Assembly: GCA_964353465.1 (NCBI GenBank) | Contig: CAYGWQ010000142.1 | Coordinates: 1 to 13,172 of the forward strand | Direction of reading: 5' to 3' | DNA from: JAFNAG01 sp964353465 | GTDB lineage: Bacteria; Acidobacteriota; UBA6911 | DNA: 13,172 nt | Shown: piece by piece, positions 1 to 6,378 of the stretch | Layout: every line of letters begins with the position of its first letter | How positions within the stretch are numbered: the stretch's first letter is position 1 | The notes under the pieces: generated by a model | Seen by the model: the letters and a program-made list of their open reading frames with translations, nothing else | What the model was told of the DNA's origin: nothing | Database searches by the model: none | Position numbers and translations under genes: made by a program

Positions 1-27
1 TTGAGGTCTTTGAGGTCTTCGTGGTTC
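1..27. repeat. Short period-9 degenerate tandem repeat
   Basis: The window opens with TTGAGGTCT twice in succession, followed by a diverged third unit, TCGTGGTTC. It resembles other short low-complexity repeats between genes in this window. It may be the edge of a longer array lying to the left. The remaining bases up to the first gene (28-149) show GC-rich sequence but no promoter that I can defend. Confidence 0.45.
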
Positions 28-149
28 GTTTCTATTGCCAGTGTCTGAATCGCAGGGCCCCTGAGACCGGGATTGACAACCCCCGGGCCTGCGCGTAGCA
101 TCGATGGAAGCCTGGATCTCATGAACGCAAGAGTCGTGCAGGAGGCCGT

Positions 150-461
150 ATGACCCAATCCAAGAGCAGCAGCATTTCCTTGCTGTGCCCCTGCTGCGGC
201 GCGCATCTGACCATCGATGCACAGCTGCAAAAAGTAGTTGCCCACGAGCCACCGCCGACCAAACACCAGGCCGCTCCTGATCTCGACCGGGCCACAGCAC
301 TCCTGCGCGAGCAGGCCGCGCGCCGCGAAGCCCTCTTCCGGCAAAGCGCCGAAGACGAGAAGAGCAAGCCCCAGCTGCTGGAAAAGAAATTTGCGGAAGC
401 CTTGAAGAAGAGCAAGGATCAGCCCGTCGAGAAGCCGACACGCGATATCGACCTCGACTGA
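150..461 (+). CDS. Small zinc-ribbon-like hypothetical protein with charged helical tail
   Basis: This is a 103-residue soluble protein that I cannot assign to a named function. Near the N-terminus is a CPCCG cluster (about residues 13-17) followed by AHLTID, which looks like the first half of a zinc ribbon. No second CxxC pair exists, so a complete four-Cys site would need a partner chain. From about residue 45 the protein is rich in Ala, Glu, Lys and Arg and probably forms a long helix or coiled coil, ending in an acidic Asp-rich tail. The ATG at 150 is preceded by AGGAGG at 140-145, with a short spacer of four bases. Similar small 'CPCCG' proteins are, from memory, common in Acidobacteriota annotations, but their role is unknown to me. 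It stands alone, with about 240 bases before the next gene. Confidence 0.75.
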   Translation: MTQSKSSSISLLCPCCGAHLTIDAQLQKVVAHEPPPTKHQAAPDLDRATALLREQAARREALFRQSAEDEKSKPQLLEKKFAEALKKSKDQPVEKPTRDIDLD

Positions 462-478
462 CCCATTAAGGACGACCC

Positions 479-624
479 CCGCTTTCCGACATCCGACCTC
501 CGAGGTTTTCCGACCTCCGTCTTCCGACATCCGACCTCAGACCGACCTACAGTTACCGTCAATGCCAGTCTCTGGGTCGGAAGACAGAGGTCGGAAGACG
601 GAGGTCGGAAGACGGAGCTCGGAG
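479..624. repeat. Inverted array of TTCCGACCTCCG-type short repeats
   Basis: The left arm (about 479-547) is a run of degenerate units of the form TTCCGAC(C/A)TCCG. The right arm (about 575-624) holds the reverse complement, GGTCGGAAGACGGA, repeated three times with small changes. A 21-base stretch at 508-528 is perfectly reverse-complementary to 590-610, and roughly 40 more bases per arm pair imperfectly. The arms would fold into a long hairpin around a central loop of about 30-60 bases. No T-run follows, so this is not a standard terminator. It sits between the zinc-ribbon-like gene and the TPR gene. Reading frames across it give spurious low-complexity peptides. Confidence 0.8.
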
Positions 625-703
625 CAGGTGGGCTATTGACAGCGGCACGTTTATTCTTCATCTTTTCCGGATACCCAAATGGGTGGGGAAGGAAAGAGAT
701 CGA

Positions 704-1423
704 ATGCAAAATCAGAATAAGAAAGCCGTGCCGCAGTCGAAGAATTCTGCCGGCAATATGATTTTTATGGGCATCATTTGTCTCGCCATCGGTTTGGCCG
801 TCGGCTATTACTTCGGCAAGACTGCCGGCTCCTCGGCGCTGCCGATCGCAGCTTCCGGCCCGATGCAATCTGCGCCGCCGTCGCAATCACCCCTCATGGA
901 TCCTGCCACATTCCAGCAGAATGAGGCGAGCTTCAAATCCATGCTTAGCGCGAATCCTAAAGACTCCAGCGCCATGGTGCAGCTGGGTAATCTCTACTAC
1001 GACAACAACCGGTTCAGCGAGGCCATTGACTGGTATGGGAGAGCCCTGGAGATCGATCCCAAGAATATCGATGCCAGGACCGACCGGGGATTCTGTTACT
1101 GGAGCCTGGGGCAGGCCGATGAGGCGATCGGCGAATTTCAGAAATCCCTCCAGATCCATCCGACCCATTCGCAGACGCTTTACAATATGGGCATTGTCTA
1201 CCTGCACGGCAAGAACGACATGAACCAGGCGCGCCAGTACTGGGAAAAACTCCTGGCAACGAATCCCAATTATCCGGAACGTTCCCGGCTTCAGAACATG
1301 CTGGCCGCCATGACGCCTGGTCCCGAGGCGCCAGCCGCCCCTTCCGCGAATACCGGACAAACCGGCCAAACCAAAGCAGGATCTTCAAGCATGGAAGATC
1401 TCTTCAAGCGGATGAAGAAGTAG
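704..1423 (+). CDS. Membrane-anchored TPR protein
   Basis: The product is 239 residues. A single hydrophobic segment (about residues 18-36, with IFMGIICLAIGLAVGYYFG) follows a short basic, polar N-terminus, so the body is probably outside the membrane. After a Pro/Ser-rich linker (about 45-65) come three TPR-like repeats at about 88-120, 121-154 and 155-189, each with the usual spacing of small and aromatic residues and ending in a Pro-containing turn (EIDPK, QIHPT, TNPNY). The tail is Pro/Ala/Gly/Thr-rich and ends in a short charged helix, MEDLFKRMKK. The ATG at 704 is preferred because GGAAGG lies at a good distance upstream. An in-frame GTG at 683 would overlap that site. The architecture resembles NrfG/CcmH-like TPR proteins that help cytochrome c assembly. 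The convergent neighbour is a multiheme cytochrome, so a role in its maturation is possible but is only inference. Confidence 0.85.
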   Translation: MQNQNKKAVPQSKNSAGNMIFMGIICLAIGLAVGYYFGKTAGSSALPIAASGPMQSAPPSQSPLMDPATFQQNEASFKSMLSANPKDSSAMVQLGNLYYDNNRFSEAIDWYGRALEIDPKNIDARTDRGFCYWSLGQADEAIGEFQKSLQIHPTHSQTLYNMGIVYLHGKNDMNQARQYWEKLLATNPNYPERSRLQNMLAAMTPGPEAPAAPSANTGQTGQTKAGSSSMEDLFKRMKK

Positions 1424-1440
1424 ATCCGAGCGCAATCCGT

Positions 1441-1482
1441 AGAAGCAAGAAGGCAGAAGACAGAAGTCAGGAGACAGAATCC
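1441..1482. repeat. Degenerate AGAAGACAGAAGTCAG-type repeat
   Basis: In the 123-base gap between two convergent genes there is a purine-rich run built from GCAGAAGACAGAAGTCAGG-like units. A related sequence occurs in the opposite orientation at about 4738-4769. Reading frames through such runs give spurious Leu/Cys/Ser-rich peptides. No clear rho-independent terminator is visible in this gap. Confidence 0.6.
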
Positions 1483-1546
1483 CTCTGCCGCATGTTGAAG
1501 CTCCATTCATGTCCCCAGCAATCCGCTGGGAGAACACAGCCGAATG

Positions 1547-3475
1547 CTATTTCCCGCCGGGCTTCCGGGTACCGGTCTTGGCTAGATTGAGTATCTGCTC
1601 ATAAATGGCATCGCGGAAATCAAGGTTGTGTTGCGGGCCGGCCTTGTCGACCTTTGCCAGAGCCTCCCGCATCTGAGCGATCAATACTTTGAGCTGATCA
1701 TCGGATGGTCCGCCGCCGGGCACCCTCCTCTCCAGCTCGTCAATTGCCGCGCTCGCTTTGGCGCGGCCGGCGGACGCATCGTCCTTCCAGCTCTGGATCA
1801 TGGCGCCATAGCCTTTTTCGTGACAAGTCTCGCACTGGGCTGCCAGATCTGCGGAAGTCTGAGGTTTGTCCAGATTATGGCATTGCTCGCATTCCAGCCC
1901 GGCCATGAACGAAGGGGCGGTTCCCTTCAGTCCGGGCAGTTCAGGGCTCATGCCCTGCCGGAAGCGGCTTTGCTCCGAGTGGCAGCCTGCGCAAGTGCGT
2001 TCCGGCGCAGGACCGCCTGTGTGACATTGGCTGCACTTCAATTGAGCGTGCTCACCCTGTAATTTCACAGGATGCTCGGGCACTCCCTGGCGGAAGATGT
2101 GCGGCGCCTGGGGATTCGCAACCTCCAGAAACTGATGGCATGCGCTGCAATCCTTGGAGATCACCCGGCCCCGGGCGTCCGCATGCTTGCCATCGTGACA
2201 ACGGAAGCACCCGTCAAACATCATGTGCCCGATGTTGTCGGGATAGGCGCGCCAGCTTACCTTCATGGCGGGGAAGAAGCTGCGGTGGTAGAGCGCACGA
2301 GCCTCGGTAACCGCCTGAGTGATGGCACTCTCAGGAGCCAGTTTTTTATAAAATTCACGGATGTGCGCTTCAATCCCGCGGTCGGCCTCGGCATCGCTAT
2401 TGTACGGAAGCGTCAGCGCCTCGACCGCGACCTTCTTGATGAACGGAAGTGTCCGGTCCAGACGACCGGTTTCGATGCTTATGTTCACGCCGCGGTCCGG
2501 AGGAAGAATGTTGTGCGTCGGCCGGTTGTGGCAGTCCATGCAGTCGAGTGTGCGAATCTCATTTTCGGGCGGATCGCCTGCAGCCGCCCCGTTGGCGCGG
2601 TATAGGGTTACCTTTCCGGATGGATCCTTGGCACTGATCCAGGGGATCACCTGCCGCGTGCTGTTGCTTGCCCAATATTTGATCTCCTGGCTCAACGCCA
2701 TGTGCCAGTGAATGCCGGAGGGTGGGCCCATCAGGGAATCGCCGCCGCCCGTTTTCAGCAAGACCTGGATTTCACTGCGCGTGTTTTTCTCATCGGATTC
2801 GAAGTGCACACGCGAGCGCAACTGCGAGGCGAAAAACTTGGCGGGCCAATGGCACTGCTCGCAAGTCTCGCGTGCCGGCCGCAGGTCCTTCACCGGAGTC
2901 GGAATCGGTTTCGAGTATGTGTTGAGTGCCACTGCCAGCACCTGGCGCACCCCGCTGATCTTAGCCTTCACGTACCATTCCGCTCCCGGGCCGATGTGAC
3001 AGGCGGCGCAGGTGACACGCGCATGCGGAGAGTTCTGGTACGCGGTATATTCCGGACTCATTACCGTATGGCATACCTGGCCGCAGAACTGAGTCGAATC
3101 GGTGTAGTGATATCCTTTGTAACTCGCCATCCCGACGATTGGGATCACCAGCAGCGTGCCGATGCCGAAAACCAGCAGTCCACGCAGGTGTTTGGGATTG
3201 TTGGGATCAAAATGCGGCAGGCGGGGCCATTCCTTCACGTCCGGGTAAAGCCTGCGGCGGCGGCGCCGCTCGTGGATGTAGCCCAGGGGAATCAGGATCA
3301 GCCCGAAAACCAGAACGCCGGGGAGGATGAGGAGGGTCCAGATTCCGATATACGGGTTGCTGGTGGGCTGGAGGATCTCCATGATTTGAAAGGCGAGAAA
3401 AGACAGTGTTGCGAGGATGGCAACAAGAGCTCCGGTAATCGTCCAGAAATTCTGCCAGATCGACTTCATTCGCAC
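1547..3475 (-). CDS. NapC/NirT-family membrane-anchored ten-heme cytochrome c
   Basis: This 642-residue protein is predicted to carry electrons between the quinone pool and periplasmic partners. Three hydrophobic segments (about 11-34, 43-67 and 98-117), with six Arg at 70-75 after the second, predict a cytoplasmic N-terminus and a periplasmic heme domain. The first heme motif is CX3CH (CGQVCH, residues 131-136) followed by Met139, in the place of the CXXCHxM of NapC/NrfH proteins. Nine normal CXXCH motifs start at Cys156, 205, 312, 423, 443, 481, 495, 529 and 548. The stretch around 133-210 (PEYTAYQNSPHAR, then ETCEQCHWP) is typical of long NapC/NirT-like proteins. The last 85 residues are helical and lack hemes. 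GGAG lies six bases before the GTG at 3475; an ATG at 3469 is an alternative start. The response-regulator gene lies 81 bases upstream on the same strand. The terminal oxidant or reductant partner is not in the window. Confidence 0.93.
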   Translation of the reverse strand: MRMKSIWQNFWTITGALVAILATLSFLAFQIMEILQPTSNPYIGIWTLLILPGVLVFGLILIPLGYIHERRRRRRLYPDVKEWPRLPHFDPNNPKHLRGLLVFGIGTLLVIPIVGMASYKGYHYTDSTQFCGQVCHTVMSPEYTAYQNSPHARVTCAACHIGPGAEWYVKAKISGVRQVLAVALNTYSKPIPTPVKDLRPARETCEQCHWPAKFFASQLRSRVHFESDEKNTRSEIQVLLKTGGGDSLMGPPSGIHWHMALSQEIKYWASNSTRQVIPWISAKDPSGKVTLYRANGAAAGDPPENEIRTLDCMDCHNRPTHNILPPDRGVNISIETGRLDRTLPFIKKVAVEALTLPYNSDAEADRGIEAHIREFYKKLAPESAITQAVTEARALYHRSFFPAMKVSWRAYPDNIGHMMFDGCFRCHDGKHADARGRVISKDCSACHQFLEVANPQAPHIFRQGVPEHPVKLQGEHAQLKCSQCHTGGPAPERTCAGCHSEQSRFRQGMSPELPGLKGTAPSFMAGLECEQCHNLDKPQTSADLAAQCETCHEKGYGAMIQSWKDDASAGRAKASAAIDELERRVPGGGPSDDQLKVLIAQMREALAKVDKAGPQHNLDFRDAIYEQILNLAKTGTRKPGGK

Positions 3476-3556
3476 TTCGTGCTCCTCTCTCGGTTGCGGA
3501 GAAACAGCATCCTGACGCCCTTCGCCGGATTGCCGACTTGTAATGAGTCTTGAATA

Positions 3557-3979
3557 TCAGGGCTTCCGCGATATTTGGGGTCGGGTCACGCCGGCTTTCC
3601 CCGGGCCCGTGAGCCATTGGGGTATGCTCACCAACGCTTGATGCAGCTGCTGAAAATCAACCGGTTTGTTGAAGTAGGCGTCGATCAGCCCTGCATCCAC
3701 GTCCAGTTCATTCAGCTGAAAAGCCGTCACCAGAAAGATGACTGCATTGGGCTGCGCCTTGCGGATGCAGCGAGCCAGCTGCAGTCCATCCATGTCGGGC
3801 AGCTGGTAATCGAGCAGGATGACGTCGAATCCAGACTTCTTAAGCTGTGCTATGGCATCACTACCTGTGAAAACCGGATGTACGTCGAAACCCCATTTCG
3901 CAAGCGACTTGGCAAGAGACCAGTTCAGCAGCTTTTGGTCCTCTACAACGAGAATGCTCGTATCTGCGCTTGTTTTCAT
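3557..3979 (-). CDS. Receiver-only (CheY-like) response regulator
   Basis: A 140-residue single-domain two-component receiver. All the key positions are present: acidic pair Glu13/Asp14 (VVEDQ), phosphoacceptor Asp57 (ILLDYQLPDMDG), Thr85 (LVTAF) and Lys105 (FNKPVD). No output domain follows; after residue 122 there is only a short polar tail. It therefore probably acts through protein contacts or as a phosphorelay intermediate rather than by binding DNA. The ATG at 3979 is chosen because AAGGAAAAGG lies just upstream and the receiver fold begins right after it. A TTG 42 bases further upstream is less likely. No histidine kinase is in the window, so it is an orphan here. The cytochrome gene starts 81 bases downstream on the same strand, so co-transcription is plausible. 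Whether it regulates that gene is unknown. Confidence 0.9.
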   Translation of the reverse strand: MKTSADTSILVVEDQKLLNWSLAKSLAKWGFDVHPVFTGSDAIAQLKKSGFDVILLDYQLPDMDGLQLARCIRKAQPNAVIFLVTAFQLNELDVDAGLIDAYFNKPVDFQQLHQALVSIPQWLTGPGKAGVTRPQISRKP

Positions 3980-4062
3980 CACACCTTTTCCTTCGATGGT
4001 GGAATGCAACTCTTTTGCCAAGCTCTGGTCCCAGGTCGTCGCCGCAAAGATTGCTTTAAGAT

Positions 4063-4089
4063 ATTGTATAATAAAGACTTATTTGCCAA
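4063..4089 (-). promoter_or_regulatory. Possible sigma70-type promoter for the response regulator
   Basis: On the minus strand TTGGCA (4089-4084) is followed after 15 bases by TACAAT (4068-4063). Each differs from the sigma70 consensus at one base. The spacing is shorter than the ideal 17. It lies in an AT-rich island in otherwise GC-rich DNA and would give a leader of roughly 75 bases to the ATG at 3979. Confidence 0.35.
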
Positions 4090-4280
4090 GAGCGAATTCG
4101 CCTCTGATGGGAAGCCTGTGTCAAAACTCGCCGACGGGAAGAAGAGCGGGTCAAACCGCCCACCGCCGGGAGTCGGTTTTCCTGAAAACCAGTCAAAAAC
4201 AGTGTCTCTTGAACGCGGCTTAGGGCAGCGCGACATTCTATTGAGCTAGTGTCGCGAAATGCGCGGTTCGACCCTTATGC

Positions 4281-4482
4281 CAGTGCCCCGGAAGGGCCAG
4301 GAGATAGTATCCGGGGGCCCAAGCCCCCGGATAGGATATTGTATTTGTGGAGCCCCGGCAGGGGCGAAAGACATTGGTTCGCAACATTTTTCTGTCGCCC
4401 CTCCAGGGCTTCGAGCTGCTTTTCGATCCAACCCCGGGCTTGCGCCTGGGGCTATTCTCTTTCGGCCCCTCCAGGGCTTGCT
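4281..4482. repeat. Cluster of REP-like GC hairpins
   Basis: Several short palindromes are packed together: GCCCCGGAAGGGC near 4285, a strong CCGGGGGC hairpin (listed separately), GCCCC-GGCA-GGGGC at 4352-4365, GCCC-CTCCA-GGGC at 4397-4409, CCCCGGGC/GCCTGGGG at 4432-4451, and a second GCCCCTCCAGGGCTT at 4465-4479 identical to 4397-4411. On the minus strand they read as CCCTGGAGGGGCGAAAGA-like units, a type I recall from several environmental phyla. The array is non-coding; the frames through it are spurious. Confidence 0.75.
4308..4333. repeat. CCGGGGGC hairpin element, copy 1
   Basis: An 11-base perfect stem, TATCCGGGGGC paired with GCCCCCGGATA, closes a four-base CCAA loop. The same core stem, CCGGGGGC/GCCCCCGG, with a GCAA loop ends the window at 13153-13172, and both copies have GATA(G/A)TA-like bases on the left. 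No T-run follows, so a terminator role is not indicated. It is best described as one copy of a dispersed palindromic repeat. Confidence 0.8.
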
Positions 4483-4737
4483 TTGTGGGCCGAGTAATCT
4501 CGCGACAGAGACCATTTGAGCTGCCGGAAAAATCCATGCCGGGCATTTTGTGCTGCCGAAGTCGAAACGGCGCAATTCCTGTCTGTCGACGAGTGCAGCT
4601 CCTGAATAATGCAGGCCGATAGAGCAATAGGATCCTTTTTTTGGTAAACTAAGTAGGTTGAGGATGGCGGACTGCCGGGACAAATGCGGACCCGGCTGAA
4701 CGAGGGATCACGGGCATCTTTCTACGGTGACACTCTG

Positions 4738-4769
4738 GCTTTTGCTCCTGAATTCTGACTTCTGCTTTC
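4738..4769. repeat. Degenerate repeat related to 1441-1482, opposite orientation
   Basis: The reverse strand reads GCAGAAGTCAGAATTCAGGA and continues into AGCAAAAGCCAGA. It shares GCAGAAGTCAG and TCAGGAG-like words with the repeat between the TPR and cytochrome genes. It lies in non-coding DNA before the oxidoreductase operon. Confidence 0.5.
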
Positions 4770-4971
4770 ATCAAACACGTGTTACCCTGCCCAATATATG
4801 GGTTATTTGGCACATATTTTGCCGTTGCTGATCTTGAGGCGCGGTCCGCGTGGGATTGTGGGTCTTCAATCAGTTGATTCTGAAACGTTAGCGATTCTGG
4901 GCGGGAAACCTCTCTGTCCGGAGTTCCGGAACGCGGATTGCCTTATCTTCAAGTGCAGGTTTCCGGTACCG

Positions 4972-5000
4972 TTGGGTTTTCACTTCGGATCGGGCATATT
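4972..5000 (+). promoter_or_regulatory. Weak candidate promoter for the oxidoreductase operon
   Basis: TTGGGT (4972-4977) and CATATT (4995-5000) are separated by 17 bases, just upstream of the ribosome-binding site GGAGGA (5014-5019). The match to consensus is poor (3/6 and 4/6) and the leader would be only about 17 bases long, so this is a tentative call. Confidence 0.22.
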
Positions 5001-5023
5001 ACTGTCATAGGTTGGAGGAATTC

Positions 5024-5317
5024 ATGGGCCCTGCTGATCGTGGTGAGATTCAAATCGCCGCCCATCTCTGCAAAGGTTGCTGTCTCTGTGTCGCCGCATG
5101 TCCGCCCGGGGTGCTGGCTCAAAGTCGCTTTCTAAACCGCCAGGGCTATTATGCGGTCGCTTATTCGGGGTCGGGCTGCAGCGGATGTGGCATCTGCTTT
5201 TACGTCTGCCCGGAGCCTGGCGCCATCACCGTGCTGGTGCGCAAGGACGGTGATGAGGCGGCGGCAGAGGAAAAGGTGCAATCCGGGTTAGCGGAGGCTG
5301 GAGGACGCCGTTCATGA
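5024..5317 (+). CDS. Ferredoxin-like delta subunit of a 2-oxoacid:ferredoxin oxidoreductase
   Basis: A 97-residue protein with two [4Fe-4S] binding motifs: Cys16, 19, 22 and 26 (CKGCCLCVAACP) and Cys52, 55, 58 and 62 (CSGCGICFYVCP). It is expected to take electrons from the catalytic subunits and hand them to free ferredoxin in the cytoplasm. An extra Cys20 sits inside the first motif, directly after the second ligand. The C-terminal 30 residues are Glu/Ala-rich and carry no ligands. ATG 5024 is preferred because GGAGGA lies at 5014-5019; an in-frame TTG at 5012 would overlap it. The stop overlaps the start of the alpha subunit gene (ATGA at 5314-5317), a sign of translational coupling. First gene of the three-gene operon; it corresponds to the delta subunit of four-subunit Vor/Kor enzymes. 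Confidence 0.92.
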   Translation: MGPADRGEIQIAAHLCKGCCLCVAACPPGVLAQSRFLNRQGYYAVAYSGSGCSGCGICFYVCPEPGAITVLVRKDGDEAAAEEKVQSGLAEAGGRRS

Positions 5318-6378
5318 GGCAATTGATGAAGGGGAACAATGCGGTCGTGCATGGAGCGATCCTCGCCGGCTGCAAAGCCTATTTCGGTTATCCGATCACG
5401 CCGGCGAGCGAGATTGCTGAAACCGCAGCCGCCTTGTTTCCGGAGGCTGGGGGAGTTTTCCTGCAGGCCGAGAGCGAGATCGCTTCTATCCAGATGGTGT
5501 TTGGCGCCGCCTCGGCGGGTGTCCGGGCAATGACTGCCTCGTCCGGCCCGGGAATAAGCCTGATGCAGGAAGGGATGTCCTATCTGGCCGGCGCAGAGCT
5601 TCCTTGTGTCGTAGTCGACATCATGCGTGGCGGACCGGGGCTCGGCAATATTGGTCCGGAGCAGGGCGACTATTCTCAGATGGTGAAAGGGGGCGGACAC
5701 GGCAATTATCGCAATATCGTTGTGGCGCCCAACAGCGTGCAGGAGATGTGCGATCTGACGATGCGCGCGTTTGACCTGGCGGACCGCTATCGAAATCCGG
5801 CGGTGGTGCTGGCCGATGGCGCGCTGGGGCAGATGATGGAGGCGGTCCAGTTGCCGGTCGCGTGCCCTCCCCGGCCCCCGCAGGATTGGGCCGTGACCGG
5901 GGAAGCCGCGACGCGGAAAAACCTGATCACTTCCATCTACCTGCTTCACGAGGAGTTGGAGCAGCACAACGAGAAGCTCCAGGCGAAATACCGCAGGATT
6001 GAGGAGAATGAAATCCTGTGGGAGGAATACCTTACAGGGGATGCCGAATGGCTGGTGATCGCGTACGGCATCAGCAGCCGTGTCGCTCGCGCCACGGCGG
6101 ATGAGGCGCGGAGCCGGGGAATGAAGATCGGCCTGCTGCGCCCGATCACGCTGTACCCGTTTCCGGCAAAACGCATCGGCGAGCTCGCGGCAAAGCTCAA
6201 ATCAATCCTGGTGGTGGAACTCAGCTACGGGCAGCTCACGGAGGACGTGCGACTCGCCGTGAACGGCAGAGTCCCGGTACGTCTGTACGGGCGGGCCGGG
6301 GGTGTGGTCCCGACCGAAGAGGAAGTCATGGCAGCCATTCATAAGATGGAGAACGAGTGTGTGGGAAATCTCGCATAG
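5314..6378 (+). CDS. vorB: 2-oxoacid:ferredoxin oxidoreductase alpha subunit (VorB type)
   Basis: This 354-residue subunit carries the pyrimidine-side fold and the domain II fold of a thiamine-diphosphate 2-oxoacid:ferredoxin oxidoreductase. The start MRQLMKGNNAVVHGAILAGC, FGYPITPASE (Thr29), QAESEIASI (Glu53), ASSGPGISLMQEG, DIMRGGPGLGN and KGGGHGNY are hallmarks of the subunit that NCBI names VorB (3-methyl-2-oxobutanoate dehydrogenase). The length is normal. With the beta-gamma protein it would convert a 2-oxoacid and CoA to acyl-CoA, CO2 and reduced ferredoxin. Branched-chain 2-oxoacids are the best guess from the motifs; 2-oxoglutarate (KorA-like) cannot be excluded. Symbols for Vor subunits differ between databases. 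The start overlaps the previous stop, and the end overlaps the next gene by 20 bases, so the three genes look strictly co-translated. Confidence 0.92.
   Translation: MRQLMKGNNAVVHGAILAGCKAYFGYPITPASEIAETAAALFPEAGGVFLQAESEIASIQMVFGAASAGVRAMTASSGPGISLMQEGMSYLAGAELPCVVVDIMRGGPGLGNIGPEQGDYSQMVKGGGHGNYRNIVVAPNSVQEMCDLTMRAFDLADRYRNPAVVLADGALGQMMEAVQLPVACPPRPPQDWAVTGEAATRKNLITSIYLLHEELEQHNEKLQAKYRRIEENEILWEEYLTGDAEWLVIAYGISSRVARATADEARSRGMKIGLLRPITLYPFPAKRIGELAAKLKSILVVELSYGQLTEDVRLAVNGRVPVRLYGRAGGVVPTEEEVMAAIHKMENECVGNLA

Larger units (their letters stand above)
3980..5023. other. About 1 kb gene-poor region with repeats
   Basis: I see no convincing coding sequence here. Short open frames exist on both strands, but they run through hairpins and repeats and lack family features. 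Contents from left to right: an AT-rich patch with a possible promoter for the response regulator (about 4063-4089); a short palindrome, GGTTTTC-CT-GAAAACC, at 4175-4190; a cluster of GC-rich hairpins at 4281-4482; a T-run (4636-4642); a degenerate repeat at about 4738-4769; and the leader of the oxidoreductase operon. Confidence 0.7.

Noticed and set aside
479..624. CRISPR array
   Set aside because: Units are about 10-15 bases, degenerate and present in both orientations, with no spacers of regular length and no cas genes nearby.
1628..3553. Several long plus-strand frames opposite the multiheme cytochrome gene
   Set aside because: They are the antisense of a gene with ten heme motifs and clear membrane segments; long antisense frames are common in GC-rich coding DNA.
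3979..4236. Open frame of 85 codons on the minus strand whose stop overlaps the response regulator start (TGATG)
   Set aside because: The overlap looks like translational coupling, but the frame runs through the AT-rich promoter-like patch, has Pro/Arg/Ser-rich composition and no family features. The regulator has its own ribosome-binding site.
4238..4683. Overlapping open frames on both strands of about 80-145 codons
   Set aside because: They translate the REP-like hairpin cluster; several frames stay open on both strands because of GC-rich palindromes, and none has a convincing start or domain.
4798..5010. Open frame of 70 codons directly upstream of the oxidoreductase operon
   Set aside because: It has no good ribosome-binding site, no recognisable family, and an unlikely mixed composition. 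It could be a leader peptide, but nothing in it supports that.
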